Position numbers and translations under genes: made by a program. This document shows, one piece after another, positions 7,263 through 13,845 of a stretch of DNA of 15,057 nucleotides. The notes beneath the pieces are model-generated. The model was not told the origin of the DNA, searched no databases, and was given only the letters and a program-made list of their open reading frames with translations. Each line of letters starts with the position of its first letter. Within the stretch, counting starts at the first letter, position 1. The DNA is from an uncultured Bacilli bacterium (GTDB taxonomy: Bacteria > Bacillota_I > Bacilli_A > RF39 > UBA660), in assembly GCA_934096715.1 (NCBI GenBank), contig CAKOMQ010000026.1:1-15057 (forward strand), in the 5' to 3' direction.

Positions 7263-7292
7263 CAAAAGAAAAAAAGTAGTCTAACCTACTTT
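7263..7292 (-). terminator. Terminator of the TasA-like/35-aa operon
   Basis: On the minus strand AAAGTAG (7292-7286) pairs with CTACTTT (7279-7273) around a 6-nt loop and continues into seven T and a C. The stem begins within the stop codon of the 35-aa gene. It is a clean rho-independent terminator. Confidence 0.85.
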
Positions 7293-7398
7293 AAATCATT
7301 GACGCAATTACTGCAAATGCAAATGTTAATACCATTATGATAATCATCACAATAATAGCATTTTCTGTAGTACTACTAACTTCTTTTTTCTTTTCCAT
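7291..7398 (-). CDS. 35-aa single-pass membrane peptide
   Basis: A small gene that length-filtered annotation would miss. It starts with ATG at 7398 after a strong AGGAGA ribosome site that overlaps the TAG stop of the TasA-like gene 10 nt upstream. It encodes 35 residues: a charged head (MEKKKEVSSTTENA) and one hydrophobic helix (IIVMIIIMVLTFAFAVIA), ending SMI. The stop codon is part of a good terminator stem. The positive head before the helix predicts a cytoplasmic N-terminus. Tight coupling suggests it works with the secreted protein encoded upstream, for example as an anchor, a secretion helper or a regulator, but there is no direct evidence. It is unlikely to be chance, because ribosome site, frame, hydrophobic span and terminator all fit. 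Confidence 0.7.
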   Translation of the reverse strand: MEKKKEVSSTTENAIIVMIIIMVLTFAFAVIASMI

Positions 7399-7408
7399 AT
7401 CATTTCTC

Positions 7409-8083
7409 CTATTCATTTAATAAAGCTATTTCTTCTGGAGTCATTGTTTCTGCTTTGCTAGTTACATAATCTACATTAAGTTTTAAGCTAACAAGCATTC
7501 CTATTTTATCAGCAGGTGTTGATTCACTTAACCATACATAAACACGATAATCTTTGCTTTCTCCAACGTTTAATGTATCAGTTACTAGTGTATATGTATC
7601 AGTTGTACCAGATACTAACTGTAAACTTGATAGAGATACATAATATTGTGGACTTTCATCTGTACCAAAATTTACCCATTCACTACCATTGTATAAACCA
7701 ACATTTAAATAATTTAAAGGAAGCATATCTTCATCTTTAGATAAAGAAGGCATATTATCATAATCTTTTGAAATAGTTAAGGCAACATCAGTCTTTAATG
7801 TACCATTATTAGTAAATGTTATTGTAGAATACTTACTATTTATTTCACTATTACTACTACTAGGTAATAAAGAATTAGCTGTAGGCAGTAAATCATCGTA
7901 AATAGGTGTAGATGTATTGTCAATAACAACGCTTAATGTTCCAGCATTAATTTCTTGTATAGTAGATACACTTTTTACTGAGAAAATCAAAGAATATGAA
8001 AGATTTAATGTTAAAAGTGCAAGTAACACAACTACTACTAATATAAGTTTAGCATCTTTTTTAAATTCTTTTTTTAACTTCAT
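7409..8083 (-). CDS. Secreted TasA/camelysin-like protein
   Basis: A 224-residue exported protein. Residues 1-12 are lysine-rich, about 13-34 are a long hydrophobic signal or anchor, and near 46-52 AGTLSVVID gives the 'AGTL' segment that starts the mature part in TasA and camelysin (biofilm fibre and peptidase M73 family) proteins. The rest is a predicted all-beta domain with the usual TITFTNNGTLKTDVALTISKD motif (about 87-107), YLNVGLYNGSEW (about 125-136) and a final VSLKLNVDYV strand. It is rich in Ser/Thr/Asn and has no cysteine. These proteins normally use a dedicated SipW signal peptidase, which is not in the window. AAGGAGA lies 8 nt before the ATG. The 35-aa membrane peptide follows 10 nt downstream. 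Fibre formation is inference; the alternative is a generic surface protein. Confidence 0.6.
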   Translation of the reverse strand: MKLKKEFKKDAKLILVVVVLLALLTLNLSYSLIFSVKSVSTIQEINAGTLSVVIDNTSTPIYDDLLPTANSLLPSSSNSEINSKYSTITFTNNGTLKTDVALTISKDYDNMPSLSKDEDMLPLNYLNVGLYNGSEWVNFGTDESPQYYVSLSSLQLVSGTTDTYTLVTDTLNVGESKDYRVYVWLSESTPADKIGMLVSLKLNVDYVTSKAETMTPEEIALLNE

Positions 8084-8098
8084 ACTACCTGTCTCCTT

Positions 8099-8133
8099 AT
8101 GTTAATATTAACATGTACTCTACAGGTATACAA
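8099..8133 (-). promoter_or_regulatory. Promoter with overlapping 16-bp palindromic operator, TasA-like gene
   Basis: On the minus strand TTGTAT (8133-8128), a 17-bp spacer and TAATAT (8110-8105), preceded by TG, form a plausible promoter. ATGTTAATATTAACAT at 8099-8114 is a perfect 16-bp palindrome covering the whole -10 and ending next to the ribosome site. This is where a dimeric repressor would block transcription. The regulator is unknown. Confidence 0.5.
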
Positions 8134-8174
8134 CCAAATTTTGACACTTTTTTCTCTACTTTACGTTTATTAAC

Positions 8175-8203
8175 AAAAAAATTGACATTAAGCCAATTCT
8201 TTT
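8175..8203 (-). terminator. Weak terminator after the 137-aa gene
   Basis: AAGAATTGG in the last codons of the gene can pair with TCAATTTTT after the stop, around a 7-nt loop containing the stop codon, and a run of T follows. The stem is AT-rich with wobble pairs, so termination may be partial and could let transcription reach the TasA-like gene. Confidence 0.35.
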
Positions 8204-8601
8204 AAAACTTTAATTTGATAATTATCTGTTCCATTAATACTTATTTTATAAGTTTTATCACCTGCTACTAACTTATTATTATCAAGTATTATATAATTAT
8301 CTTTCTTATTTAGATCTTCTATATTATATAGAATATCATTTATATATACTTCTTCTATATTCAAGTTATCTACTACTATATAGTAATCTTCTAGCGTATT
8401 TGAATTATTACTTAAACTAACATAACTAGTATTACCATCTTTCTTAATATTATAATTTATATAATAATAACTATCATAGTAGTTTGCAATAGATTCCATT
8501 TCACTGGTATCAAATATGTCCCATGTTTTATAAGATACAATACATATAAGTATCATAGAAATTATTTCAATAATTAAATTAATTTTTAAACCCTTATCCA
8601 T
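8188..8601 (-). CDS. Membrane-anchored 137-aa extracytoplasmic protein
   Basis: I do not recognise a named family. ATG 8601 is chosen because GGGGG lies 4 nt upstream; the frame is open to 8634 but that would place codons in the promoter's transcription-start region. Residues 7-24 form one hydrophobic helix (INLIIEIISMILICIVSY) after a short basic start, with no clear cleavage site, so it is probably an anchor with the rest outside. The outer ~110 residues are Tyr/Asn/Asp-rich with alternating strands (YVSLSNNSN, YYIVVDNL, YKISING), like a small beta-sandwich. The NNSN-type strand is reminiscent of the beta domains of camelysin-like proteins such as its neighbour. It has a consensus promoter, so it should be well expressed. 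It may belong to the same surface system as the two genes downstream. Confidence 0.7.
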   Translation of the reverse strand: MDKGLKINLIIEIISMILICIVSYKTWDIFDTSEMESIANYYDSYYYINYNIKKDGNTSYVSLSNNSNTLEDYYIVVDNLNIEEVYINDILYNIEDLNKKDNYIILDNNKLVAGDKTYKISINGTDNYQIKVLKELA

Positions 8602-8622
8602 ACGTCCCCCATATATGCTCAC

Positions 8623-8651
8623 ATTATAGCACATTATATAAATTTTGTCAA
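8623..8651 (-). promoter_or_regulatory. Perfect consensus sigma-A promoter of the 137-aa gene
   Basis: On the minus strand TTGACA (8651-8646), exactly 17 bp, then TATAAT (8628-8623). This is the ideal sigma-70/sigma-A sequence. Transcription would start near 8616, giving a leader of about 15 nt that contains GGGGG. Confidence 0.88.
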
Positions 8652-8697
8652 TTTTATGTAAACTTAATTAACTTGATATTGACAAATCAATTTATGC

Positions 8698-8746
8698 TTT
8701 ACTAAACAGAAAAAAACTGCTATAATACTAAAGGTTTACAGGTGAT
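8698..8746 (+). promoter_or_regulatory. typA promoter and ribosome site
   Basis: TTTACT (8698-8703), a 17-bp spacer and TATAAT (8721-8726) preceded by TGC form an extended -10 promoter. AGGTGAT at 8740-8746 stands 5 nt before the ATG. It is divergent from the promoter at 8623-8651, with about 45 bp between the two -35 elements. Confidence 0.8.
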
Positions 8747-8751
8747 GAATT

Positions 8752-10563
8752 ATGGATTTAAGAAATATTGCAATTATTGCACACGTTGACCATGGTAAAA
8801 CTAAACTGGTTGATGAAATATTAAAATATGTAGGAACTTTTAGAGAAAATCAAGATACATCTAATTTCTCTATGGACTCTAACGCTATAGAAAGAGAAAG
8901 AGGAATAACAATTCTAGCTAAGACTACTTCAGTAGTATACAATAATACTAGAATTAATATCTTAGATACTCCTGGTCACGCCGATTTTGGTGGAGAAGTA
9001 GAAAGAATCATGAAAATGGTTGAAGGAGTTATCTTAGTAGTAGATGCATACGAAGGACCTATGCCACAAACTAAGTTTGTATTAAAGAAAGCAATTGATG
9101 AAGGGGTTAAACCAATCGTTGTTATAAATAAGGTTGATAAACCTACTGCTAGAATTAAAGAAGTAGTAGATGAAGTTCTATTATTATTTATGGAACTAGG
9201 TGCAACTGATGACCAACTTGACTTCAAAGTATGTTATACATCAGCCTTAAATGGAACAAGTAGTCTAGATCCAGACTTATCTACACAAGAAAAATCATTT
9301 AAATGCTTGTTAGATTTAATTATAAGTGAAATCAAACCACCAGTTGGTGATGAAACAAAACCTTTCCAATTTCAACCAGCACTACTTGACTATAACGATT
9401 ATGTTGGAAGAATTGCAATAGGTAAAGTATTTAATGGTAAAATTAAAGTTAATAGTATGGTTAATTGTTTGAGGCTTGATGGAACAGAAAAACAATTTAG
9501 AGTTCAAAAATTATTTGGTTTCCAAGGACTTAATAGAGTTGAAATAGAAGAAGCTAAAGCAGGAGATATTATAGCACTTGCAGGACTTATGGATATATCT
9601 GTTGGAGAAACTATAACAGAAGTTAATAATCATGAAAGATTACCTATTATACATGTAGATGAACCTACTCTAGAAATGACATTTGGAGTAAATACATCTC
9701 CATTTAGTGGTAATGATGGTAAACTATTAACTTCTAGAAAAATTAGTGAAAGATTAATTAAAGAAACACAAAAAGATGTTAGTTTAAAAGTAGAACAATT
9801 AGATTCAGAAAACTTCCTAGTGTCAGGTCGTGGTGAATTACATTTATCTATCTTAATCGAAAATATGCGTCGTGAAGGTTTTGAACTACAAGTATCTAAA
9901 CCAAATGTTATTATAAAAGAAATAGATGGGGTAAAATGTGAACCATACGAAGAATTACAAATAGAAGTTAATGAAGAATACATGGGTGGAGTTATAGAAG
10001 AATTATCTACTAGGGGAGCTACTATGGATAATATGGTACATTTTAATAATATGGTTAGAATATCATATACAGTACCATCTCGTGGACTTATCGGATTCTC
10101 TACTAATTTCATGACTCTTACAAAAGGGTATGGAATTATGAACCATGTATTTAAAGAATATTTACCACAAAGTTCTAATGTTAATTTAGGAGAAAGAAAA
10201 CTAGGTGTTCTAGTTTCTACTGAAACTGGTAAAAGTACAGCTTATGGTATCGGACAACTTGAAGATCGCGGTATCATGTTTATTGAACCAAACACAGAAG
10301 TGTATGAAGGTATGATAGTTGGAGAATGCAACAGAGACAATGATCTTGCTATTAACGTAGTAAAAGGAAAAGAACTTACAAATACACGTGCTGCTTTCTC
10401 AGATAAAACAGTAGTATTAAAAAGACCTAGACCAATTACTCTTGAATATGCTCTAGATTATATTAATCAAGATGAATTAGTAGAAGTTACTCCACTAAAC
10501 ATTAGATTAAGAAAGAAAATATTAAATACAGAAGCAAGAAAAAAATACGATTCAAAAAAATAG
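8752..10563 (+). CDS. typA: Ribosome-binding GTPase TypA/BipA
   Basis: A 603-residue translational GTPase of the EF-G/LepA superfamily, which acts on the 70S ribosome and is linked to large-subunit assembly and stress or cold growth. Switch and nucleotide motifs are complete: AHVDHGKT at 10-17, ERERGITI at 47-54, DTPGHADF at 72-79 and NKVD at 126-129. They are followed by the beta-barrel domain 2 (about 205-290), the two EF-G-like alpha/beta domains with the typical GRGELHL and SRGLIGF segments, and the TypA-specific C-terminal domain. The length is standard. One oddity is Lys18 straight after the P-loop, where the family nearly always has Thr or Ser (HVDHGKTT). It is monocistronic, with its own promoter and a long terminator, and it is the only plus-strand gene. 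Confidence 0.98.
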   Translation: MDLRNIAIIAHVDHGKTKLVDEILKYVGTFRENQDTSNFSMDSNAIERERGITILAKTTSVVYNNTRINILDTPGHADFGGEVERIMKMVEGVILVVDAYEGPMPQTKFVLKKAIDEGVKPIVVINKVDKPTARIKEVVDEVLLLFMELGATDDQLDFKVCYTSALNGTSSLDPDLSTQEKSFKCLLDLIISEIKPPVGDETKPFQFQPALLDYNDYVGRIAIGKVFNGKIKVNSMVNCLRLDGTEKQFRVQKLFGFQGLNRVEIEEAKAGDIIALAGLMDISVGETITEVNNHERLPIIHVDEPTLEMTFGVNTSPFSGNDGKLLTSRKISERLIKETQKDVSLKVEQLDSENFLVSGRGELHLSILIENMRREGFELQVSKPNVIIKEIDGVKCEPYEELQIEVNEEYMGGVIEELSTRGATMDNMVHFNNMVRISYTVPSRGLIGFSTNFMTLTKGYGIMNHVFKEYLPQSSNVNLGERKLGVLVSTETGKSTAYGIGQLEDRGIMFIEPNTEVYEGMIVGECNRDNDLAINVVKGKELTNTRAAFSDKTVVLKRPRPITLEYALDYINQDELVEVTPLNIRLRKKILNTEARKKYDSKK

Positions 10564-10576
10564 AATCGTATTTTTT
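10540..10576. terminator. Bidirectional terminator between typA and tRNA-Glu
   Basis: AAAAAATACGATTC (10540-10553) pairs perfectly with GAATCGTATTTTTT (10563-10576) around a 9-nt loop. The typA stop TAG spans the loop-stem edge. Both strands read the stem followed by a T-run, so it can end typA on the plus strand and the tRNA transcript on the minus strand. Confidence 0.9.
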
Positions 10577-10585
10577 ATTTCAATT

Positions 10586-10662
10586 TGGTAGTCTGTACGG
10601 GACTTGAACCCGTGAATATATGCTTGAGAGGCATACGAGTTAAACCACTTCTCCAACAGACC
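10586..10662 (-). tRNA. tRNA-Glu (anticodon CTC)
   Basis: A 77-nt cloverleaf with an encoded CCA (10588-10586). The acceptor arms are GGTCTGT and ACAGACT with a G1-T72 wobble. The D arm is GAG/CTC with AGTGGTTTAA in the loop, and the anticodon stem TATGC/GCATA has loop CTCTCAA. The T arm is ACGGG-TTCAAGT-CCCGT. Anticodon CTC at 10628-10626 reads GAG. The acceptor start GGTCTGTTGG resembles Bacillota tRNA-Glu genes. It ends 10 nt from the shared terminator. Confidence 0.92.
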
Positions 10663-10668
10663 ATAACA

Positions 10669-10691
10669 TAATTATTGTATCACAATAATTA
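10669..10691 (-). promoter_or_regulatory. Inverted repeat overlapping the probable tRNA-Glu promoter
   Basis: TAATTATTG (10669-10677) and CAATAATTA (10683-10691) form a perfect 9-bp dyad with a 5-nt loop. On the minus strand it contains TGATACAAT, an extended -10 (10679-10674) well placed for a start a few bases before the tRNA. It has no T-tract. It may serve as the promoter, as a weak terminator for the 272-aa gene, or as both. Confidence 0.4.
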
Positions 10692-10704
10692 CACATTTAA
10701 AAGA

Positions 10705-11523
10705 TTATCTTTCACAAATTTCTTTAGACATTTTATAATATCTTCTTCTACTAATACCCATTTTTTTACTAACATATTTAGCTTGTTTATCAACATCTTC
10801 TGATACATCCACAAAGTCAAAGCAAATATTGTAAGCTAGTAATCTTAATTCTTCTTCATTATATTCACTATTGTATCCTAGTTTTTCTAAATTTGTCATT
10901 CTTATAAGTAAATTATTATACTCAACTAAACCTTCAAAATATTCTTTCATAAGTTTATCAAATTTCCATTCCATATCCTTGAATTCAGTATCGCCATACC
11001 TAATCCAAAACTTACTTTCAATAGTTATAATAATGTCTTCAGCAAAAGATTTACCAAAGTAATGTATTATGGAATCTAACATAATATTTCTATTAAGAAG
11101 AATAAAATCAAGTAATGCAATTTTCTCAGCTAATTTAAAATCAAGTGAATCAATCTTTTTAATTAAATAATCTTGTCCAATTTTTTCTAATGACCATTGA
11201 GCAAAATTATCCAAATTATTTTTAATTTCTTCATTTTCAAAATTCTTTTTAGCATTCTCTGTAAACTCTTTCAAAAATTCTTCCGGATTATCTCCTAAAC
11301 TATCAAATTTATGATATAAAAACGCATAAAAGAAACTTATTGTGGAATTTTTAATTTCTTCAATATGTTTTTTATCTTTTTTACCAAGTTCTTTACAATC
11401 CTGCATATATATAACTTGAATATAATTCAATATCATATTAAGTACAGCACACAATGTTAGTAAATTAGTATTATCTTCCTTATTATAGTTTTCGACACTC
11501 ATATAGACTTCTTTTATTCCCAT
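10705..11523 (-). CDS. Uncharacterised 272-aa cytoplasmic protein
   Basis: I do not recognise this protein. The open frame reaches 11577, but the part before 11523 would run through the promoter; AAGGGTGG lies 4 nt before the ATG at 11523, which is taken as the start. The sequence is almost wholly helical: an N-terminal helix (LLTLCAVLNMILNYIQVIY), a charged Glu/Lys-rich middle (KKDKKHIEEIKNS, ENAKKNFENEEIKNNLDNFAQW), further amphipathic helices, and a basic end SKKMGISRRRYYKMSKE that resembles a short helix-turn-helix or nucleic-acid-binding tail. No signal peptide is seen, and the hydrophobic segments are short and amphipathic. It has its own extended -10 promoter and lies between clpB and the tRNA without sharing a transcript. 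It might be lineage-specific. A DNA- or RNA-binding role is only a guess from the tail. Confidence 0.7.
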   Translation of the reverse strand: MGIKEVYMSVENYNKEDNTNLLTLCAVLNMILNYIQVIYMQDCKELGKKDKKHIEEIKNSTISFFYAFLYHKFDSLGDNPEEFLKEFTENAKKNFENEEIKNNLDNFAQWSLEKIGQDYLIKKIDSLDFKLAEKIALLDFILLNRNIMLDSIIHYFGKSFAEDIIITIESKFWIRYGDTEFKDMEWKFDKLMKEYFEGLVEYNNLLIRMTNLEKLGYNSEYNEEELRLLAYNICFDFVDVSEDVDKQAKYVSKKMGISRRRYYKMSKEICER

Positions 11524-11545
11524 AATACCACCCTTATTTGCTTGT

Positions 11546-11574
11546 ATTATAGCATAAATAATTAATAAAGCAAA
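11546..11574 (-). promoter_or_regulatory. Promoter of the 272-aa gene
   Basis: On the minus strand TTTGCT, a 17-bp spacer and TATAAT (11551-11546) preceded by TGC form an extended -10 promoter about 23 bases before the ATG at 11523. It abuts the clpB terminator's T-run. Confidence 0.65.
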
Positions 11575-11576
11575 CA

Positions 11577-11602
11577 AAAAGATTCTTTATACAGAATCTT
11601 TT
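11577..11602 (-). terminator. clpB terminator containing the stop codon
   Basis: AAAAGATTC and GAATCTTTT form a perfect 9-bp stem (11577-11585 with 11594-11602) around an 8-nt loop that holds the TAA stop of clpB. On the minus strand the stem ends in TTTTTG. The hairpin therefore lies partly within the coding region. Confidence 0.85.
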
Positions 11603-13686
11603 ATATGATAATTACCATTATTATAATCAATTGTTATAGTACTATTATATTTAACTTTTCCATTAAGTATAGCATCACTTAATAACACCTCAATAGTATT
11701 AGATAAAAGTCTCTTAAGTGGTCTAGCACCATATACTGGATCATATCCATCTTCAATTAACTTACTTTTAGCGCTACTTGTTAACTCTAATTTAATTTGT
11801 TTATCTTGTAATCTAGTTTCAATATCTCTAACAAACTTATCAAGTATACCTTCAATATTCTCCTTACTAAGTTTCTTAAATACCACTATTTCATCTATTC
11901 TATTAATAAACTCTGGTTTAAAATGACTCTTTACTTCATTCATAACTAAATCGTCTTCTCCATCCAGAATATGTTCACTACCTAAATTAGATGTCATAAT
12001 TATAATAGTATTCTTAAAGTCAACAGTCCTACCTAATGAATCAGTAATTCTACCATCATCAAGTATTTGTAAGAATAAGTTAAGTACTTCAGGATGCGCC
12101 TTTTCTATTTCATCTAAAAGCACAATACTATAAGGATTTCTTCTAACAGCTTCAGTTAATTGTCCGCCTTCTTCATATCCAACATATCCTGGAGGAGAAC
12201 CAATTAATCTACTAGTTGAGAATTTCTCCATATACTCACTACAATCAATTCTTATAATATGTTTTTCATCATCAAATAATGTACTAGCAAGAGCTTTAGC
12301 AACTTCAGTTTTACCTACTCCAGTAGGTCCTAAGAACAAGAATGATCCAATAGGTCTATTAGGGTCTTTAATACCACTTCTAGACTTTTTAATTGAATTA
12401 CTAACAAGTCTTATCGCATCATCTTGACCTATTACTCTTTTTCTTAGAATATTCTCCAAATTAAGAAGTTTTTCTTTCTCAGATTCCATTAACTTACTTA
12501 CAGGTATATGTGTCCATTTAGATATAATATCACATATATTTTCATCAGTAACAGTATCAGATAACAACTTAGAATCAACACTATTATTTAAATTATCTAA
12601 CTCTTTTTCTAACTTAGGAATAGTATCATAACTAAGTTTAGCAGCCTTTTCTAAGTTATATTCATTTTGAGCTTTCTCAAGTTCAAATCTAGCTTTATCT
12701 ATTTCTTCTTTCTTATTCTTTATTTGTTCAAATATTTCTTTCTCTTTATTCCAACTATTTCTTAAATCATTCTCTTCTTTAGTTTTTATTTCTAGTTCAT
12801 TATCTATTTTTTCTAATCTTTTCTTAGATAAATCATCTTTCTCTTTCTTTAAAGCACTCTTCTCTATTTGTAAACGCATAACATCATGAATTATATTGTC
12901 CAATGCTTCAGGAACAGATTCCATTTGAATTTTAATTGTAGCACAAGCTTCATCTATTAAGTCAATTGCTTTATCCGGTAAGAATCTATCAGTAATATAT
13001 CTATCTGATAGTGTAGCAGCCGCAACTAAAGCATTATCAGTTATTCTAACTCCATGATGTATTTCATATTTTTCTTTTAAACCACGAAGTATAGTAATTG
13101 TATCCATAACACTAGGAGCATTAACTATTATCTTTTGAAAACGTCTCTCTAAAGCACTATCTTTTTCAATATACTTACGATATTCATTTAATGTAGTCGC
13201 TCCAATTACATGAATCTCTCCACGTGCAAGAAGTGGCTTTAATATATTAGATGTATCCATTGCACCAGTAGTTTCAGTACCAACTATCATATGTATTTCA
13301 TCTATAAACATGATAATCTTACCTTCACTCTTCTTTATTTCATCTAATACTTTCTTAAGTCTTTCTTCAAACTCTCCACGATATTTAGCTCCTGCAACTA
13401 ACGCCGCTAAATCTAACTCCCAGATAGTTTTATTTTTCAAAGACTCAGGTACATCCCCAGATATAATTCTTTGAGCAAGCCCTTCTACTATCGCAGTCTT
13501 ACCTACACCAGCTTCTCCAATTAACACTGGATTATTCTTAGTCTTCCTAGATAATATACGAGCAAGATCTCTTATTTCTTCATCTCTACCAATAACTGGA
13601 TCTACCTTACCTGATTTAACATAAAGAGTTATATCTCTACCATAAGCTTCTAATACATTAACATCATCTTTATTTTCAAAATTCAT
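11587..13686 (-). CDS. clpB: ATP-dependent disaggregase ClpB, form lacking the N-terminal domain
   Basis: A 699-residue class I Hsp100 that threads aggregated proteins through a hexameric pore with DnaK. Both AAA+ modules are intact: Walker A GEAGVGKT (57-64) and Walker B MFIDE (126-130) with pore loop KYRGEFEER (101-109) in the first; GPTGVGKT (453-460), VLLDE (522-526) and pore loop GYVGYEEGG (500-508) in the second. GARPLKR near the end is sensor 2. The coiled-coil middle domain (about 263-375) is full length, which makes it ClpB and not ClpC. The ~150-residue Clp_N domain is absent; the protein begins just before LEAYGRDIT. Mycoplasma ClpB proteins have the same design. ATG 13686 is preceded by AAAGGA; an in-frame opening to 13743 would run through the promoter. 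CIRCE and a consensus promoter lie upstream. It is monocistronic. Confidence 0.97.
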   Translation of the reverse strand: MNFENKDDVNVLEAYGRDITLYVKSGKVDPVIGRDEEIRDLARILSRKTKNNPVLIGEAGVGKTAIVEGLAQRIISGDVPESLKNKTIWELDLAALVAGAKYRGEFEERLKKVLDEIKKSEGKIIMFIDEIHMIVGTETTGAMDTSNILKPLLARGEIHVIGATTLNEYRKYIEKDSALERRFQKIIVNAPSVMDTITILRGLKEKYEIHHGVRITDNALVAAATLSDRYITDRFLPDKAIDLIDEACATIKIQMESVPEALDNIIHDVMRLQIEKSALKKEKDDLSKKRLEKIDNELEIKTKEENDLRNSWNKEKEIFEQIKNKKEEIDKARFELEKAQNEYNLEKAAKLSYDTIPKLEKELDNLNNSVDSKLLSDTVTDENICDIISKWTHIPVSKLMESEKEKLLNLENILRKRVIGQDDAIRLVSNSIKKSRSGIKDPNRPIGSFLFLGPTGVGKTEVAKALASTLFDDEKHIIRIDCSEYMEKFSTSRLIGSPPGYVGYEEGGQLTEAVRRNPYSIVLLDEIEKAHPEVLNLFLQILDDGRITDSLGRTVDFKNTIIIMTSNLGSEHILDGEDDLVMNEVKSHFKPEFINRIDEIVVFKKLSKENIEGILDKFVRDIETRLQDKQIKLELTSSAKSKLIEDGYDPVYGARPLKRLLSNTIEVLLSDAILNGKVKYNSTITIDYNNGNYHIKDSV

Positions 13687-13714
13687 ACTTCTCACTTTCC
13701 TTTCTACATTATCT

Positions 13715-13743
13715 ATTATACCATCACTATTAGCACTTGTCAA
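13715..13743 (-). promoter_or_regulatory. clpB consensus sigma-A promoter
   Basis: On the minus strand TTGACA (13743-13738), exactly 17 bp, then TATAAT (13720-13715) with TG two bases before it. The -35 lies in the CIRCE spacer and the CIRCE arm fills most of the promoter spacer, so bound HrcA must block RNA polymerase. Confidence 0.92.
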
Positions 13744-13763
13744 TAGTAAGTGCTAATAGTGAT
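13723..13763. promoter_or_regulatory. CIRCE operator (HrcA binding site)
   Basis: TTAGCACTT (13730-13738), 9 nt, AAGTGCTAA (13748-13756). This fits the CIRCE consensus TTAGCACTC-N9-GAGTGCTAA with one symmetrical change in each arm. The perfect dyad extends to 16 bp per arm (13723-13738 and 13748-13763). It identifies clpB as part of the HrcA heat-shock regulon; hrcA itself is not in the window. Confidence 0.95.
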
Positions 13764-13777
13764 TACTTTTACAACAA

Positions 13778-13820
13778 AAAAATCGGCTATCGCCGATTTT
13801 TAAGTCCGACCAATTGTCGG
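13778..13820 (-). terminator. Tandem hairpins ending the surface-protein gene
   Basis: On the minus strand CCGAC-AATTG-GTCGG (13820-13806) is followed by AAAAATCGGC-GATA-GCCGATTTTT (13801-13778) and two further T. The second is a strong terminator with a GATA tetraloop. The first has no T-run. Both are more GC-rich than the surrounding intergenic DNA. They also stand where DGR targets carry a hairpin downstream of the variable repeat. Confidence 0.85.
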
Positions 13821-13845
13821 CCTTTAATTATTATAATCAAACGCC

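Noticed and set aside
8679..8684. TTGACA upstream of typA as its -35
   Set aside because: It is 36 bases from the TATAAT at 8721, far beyond the usual 16-18 bp; TTTACT at 8698 has the correct spacing.
9630..10112. Minus-strand open frame of 160 codons inside typA
   Set aside because: Shadow of typA: no ribosome site, Ser/Thr-rich composition typical of the complement of a conserved gene.
13686..13743. Upstream start of clpB giving 19 more residues
   Set aside because: The extra codons cover the -10 and -35 of the consensus promoter, so they cannot be in the transcript.
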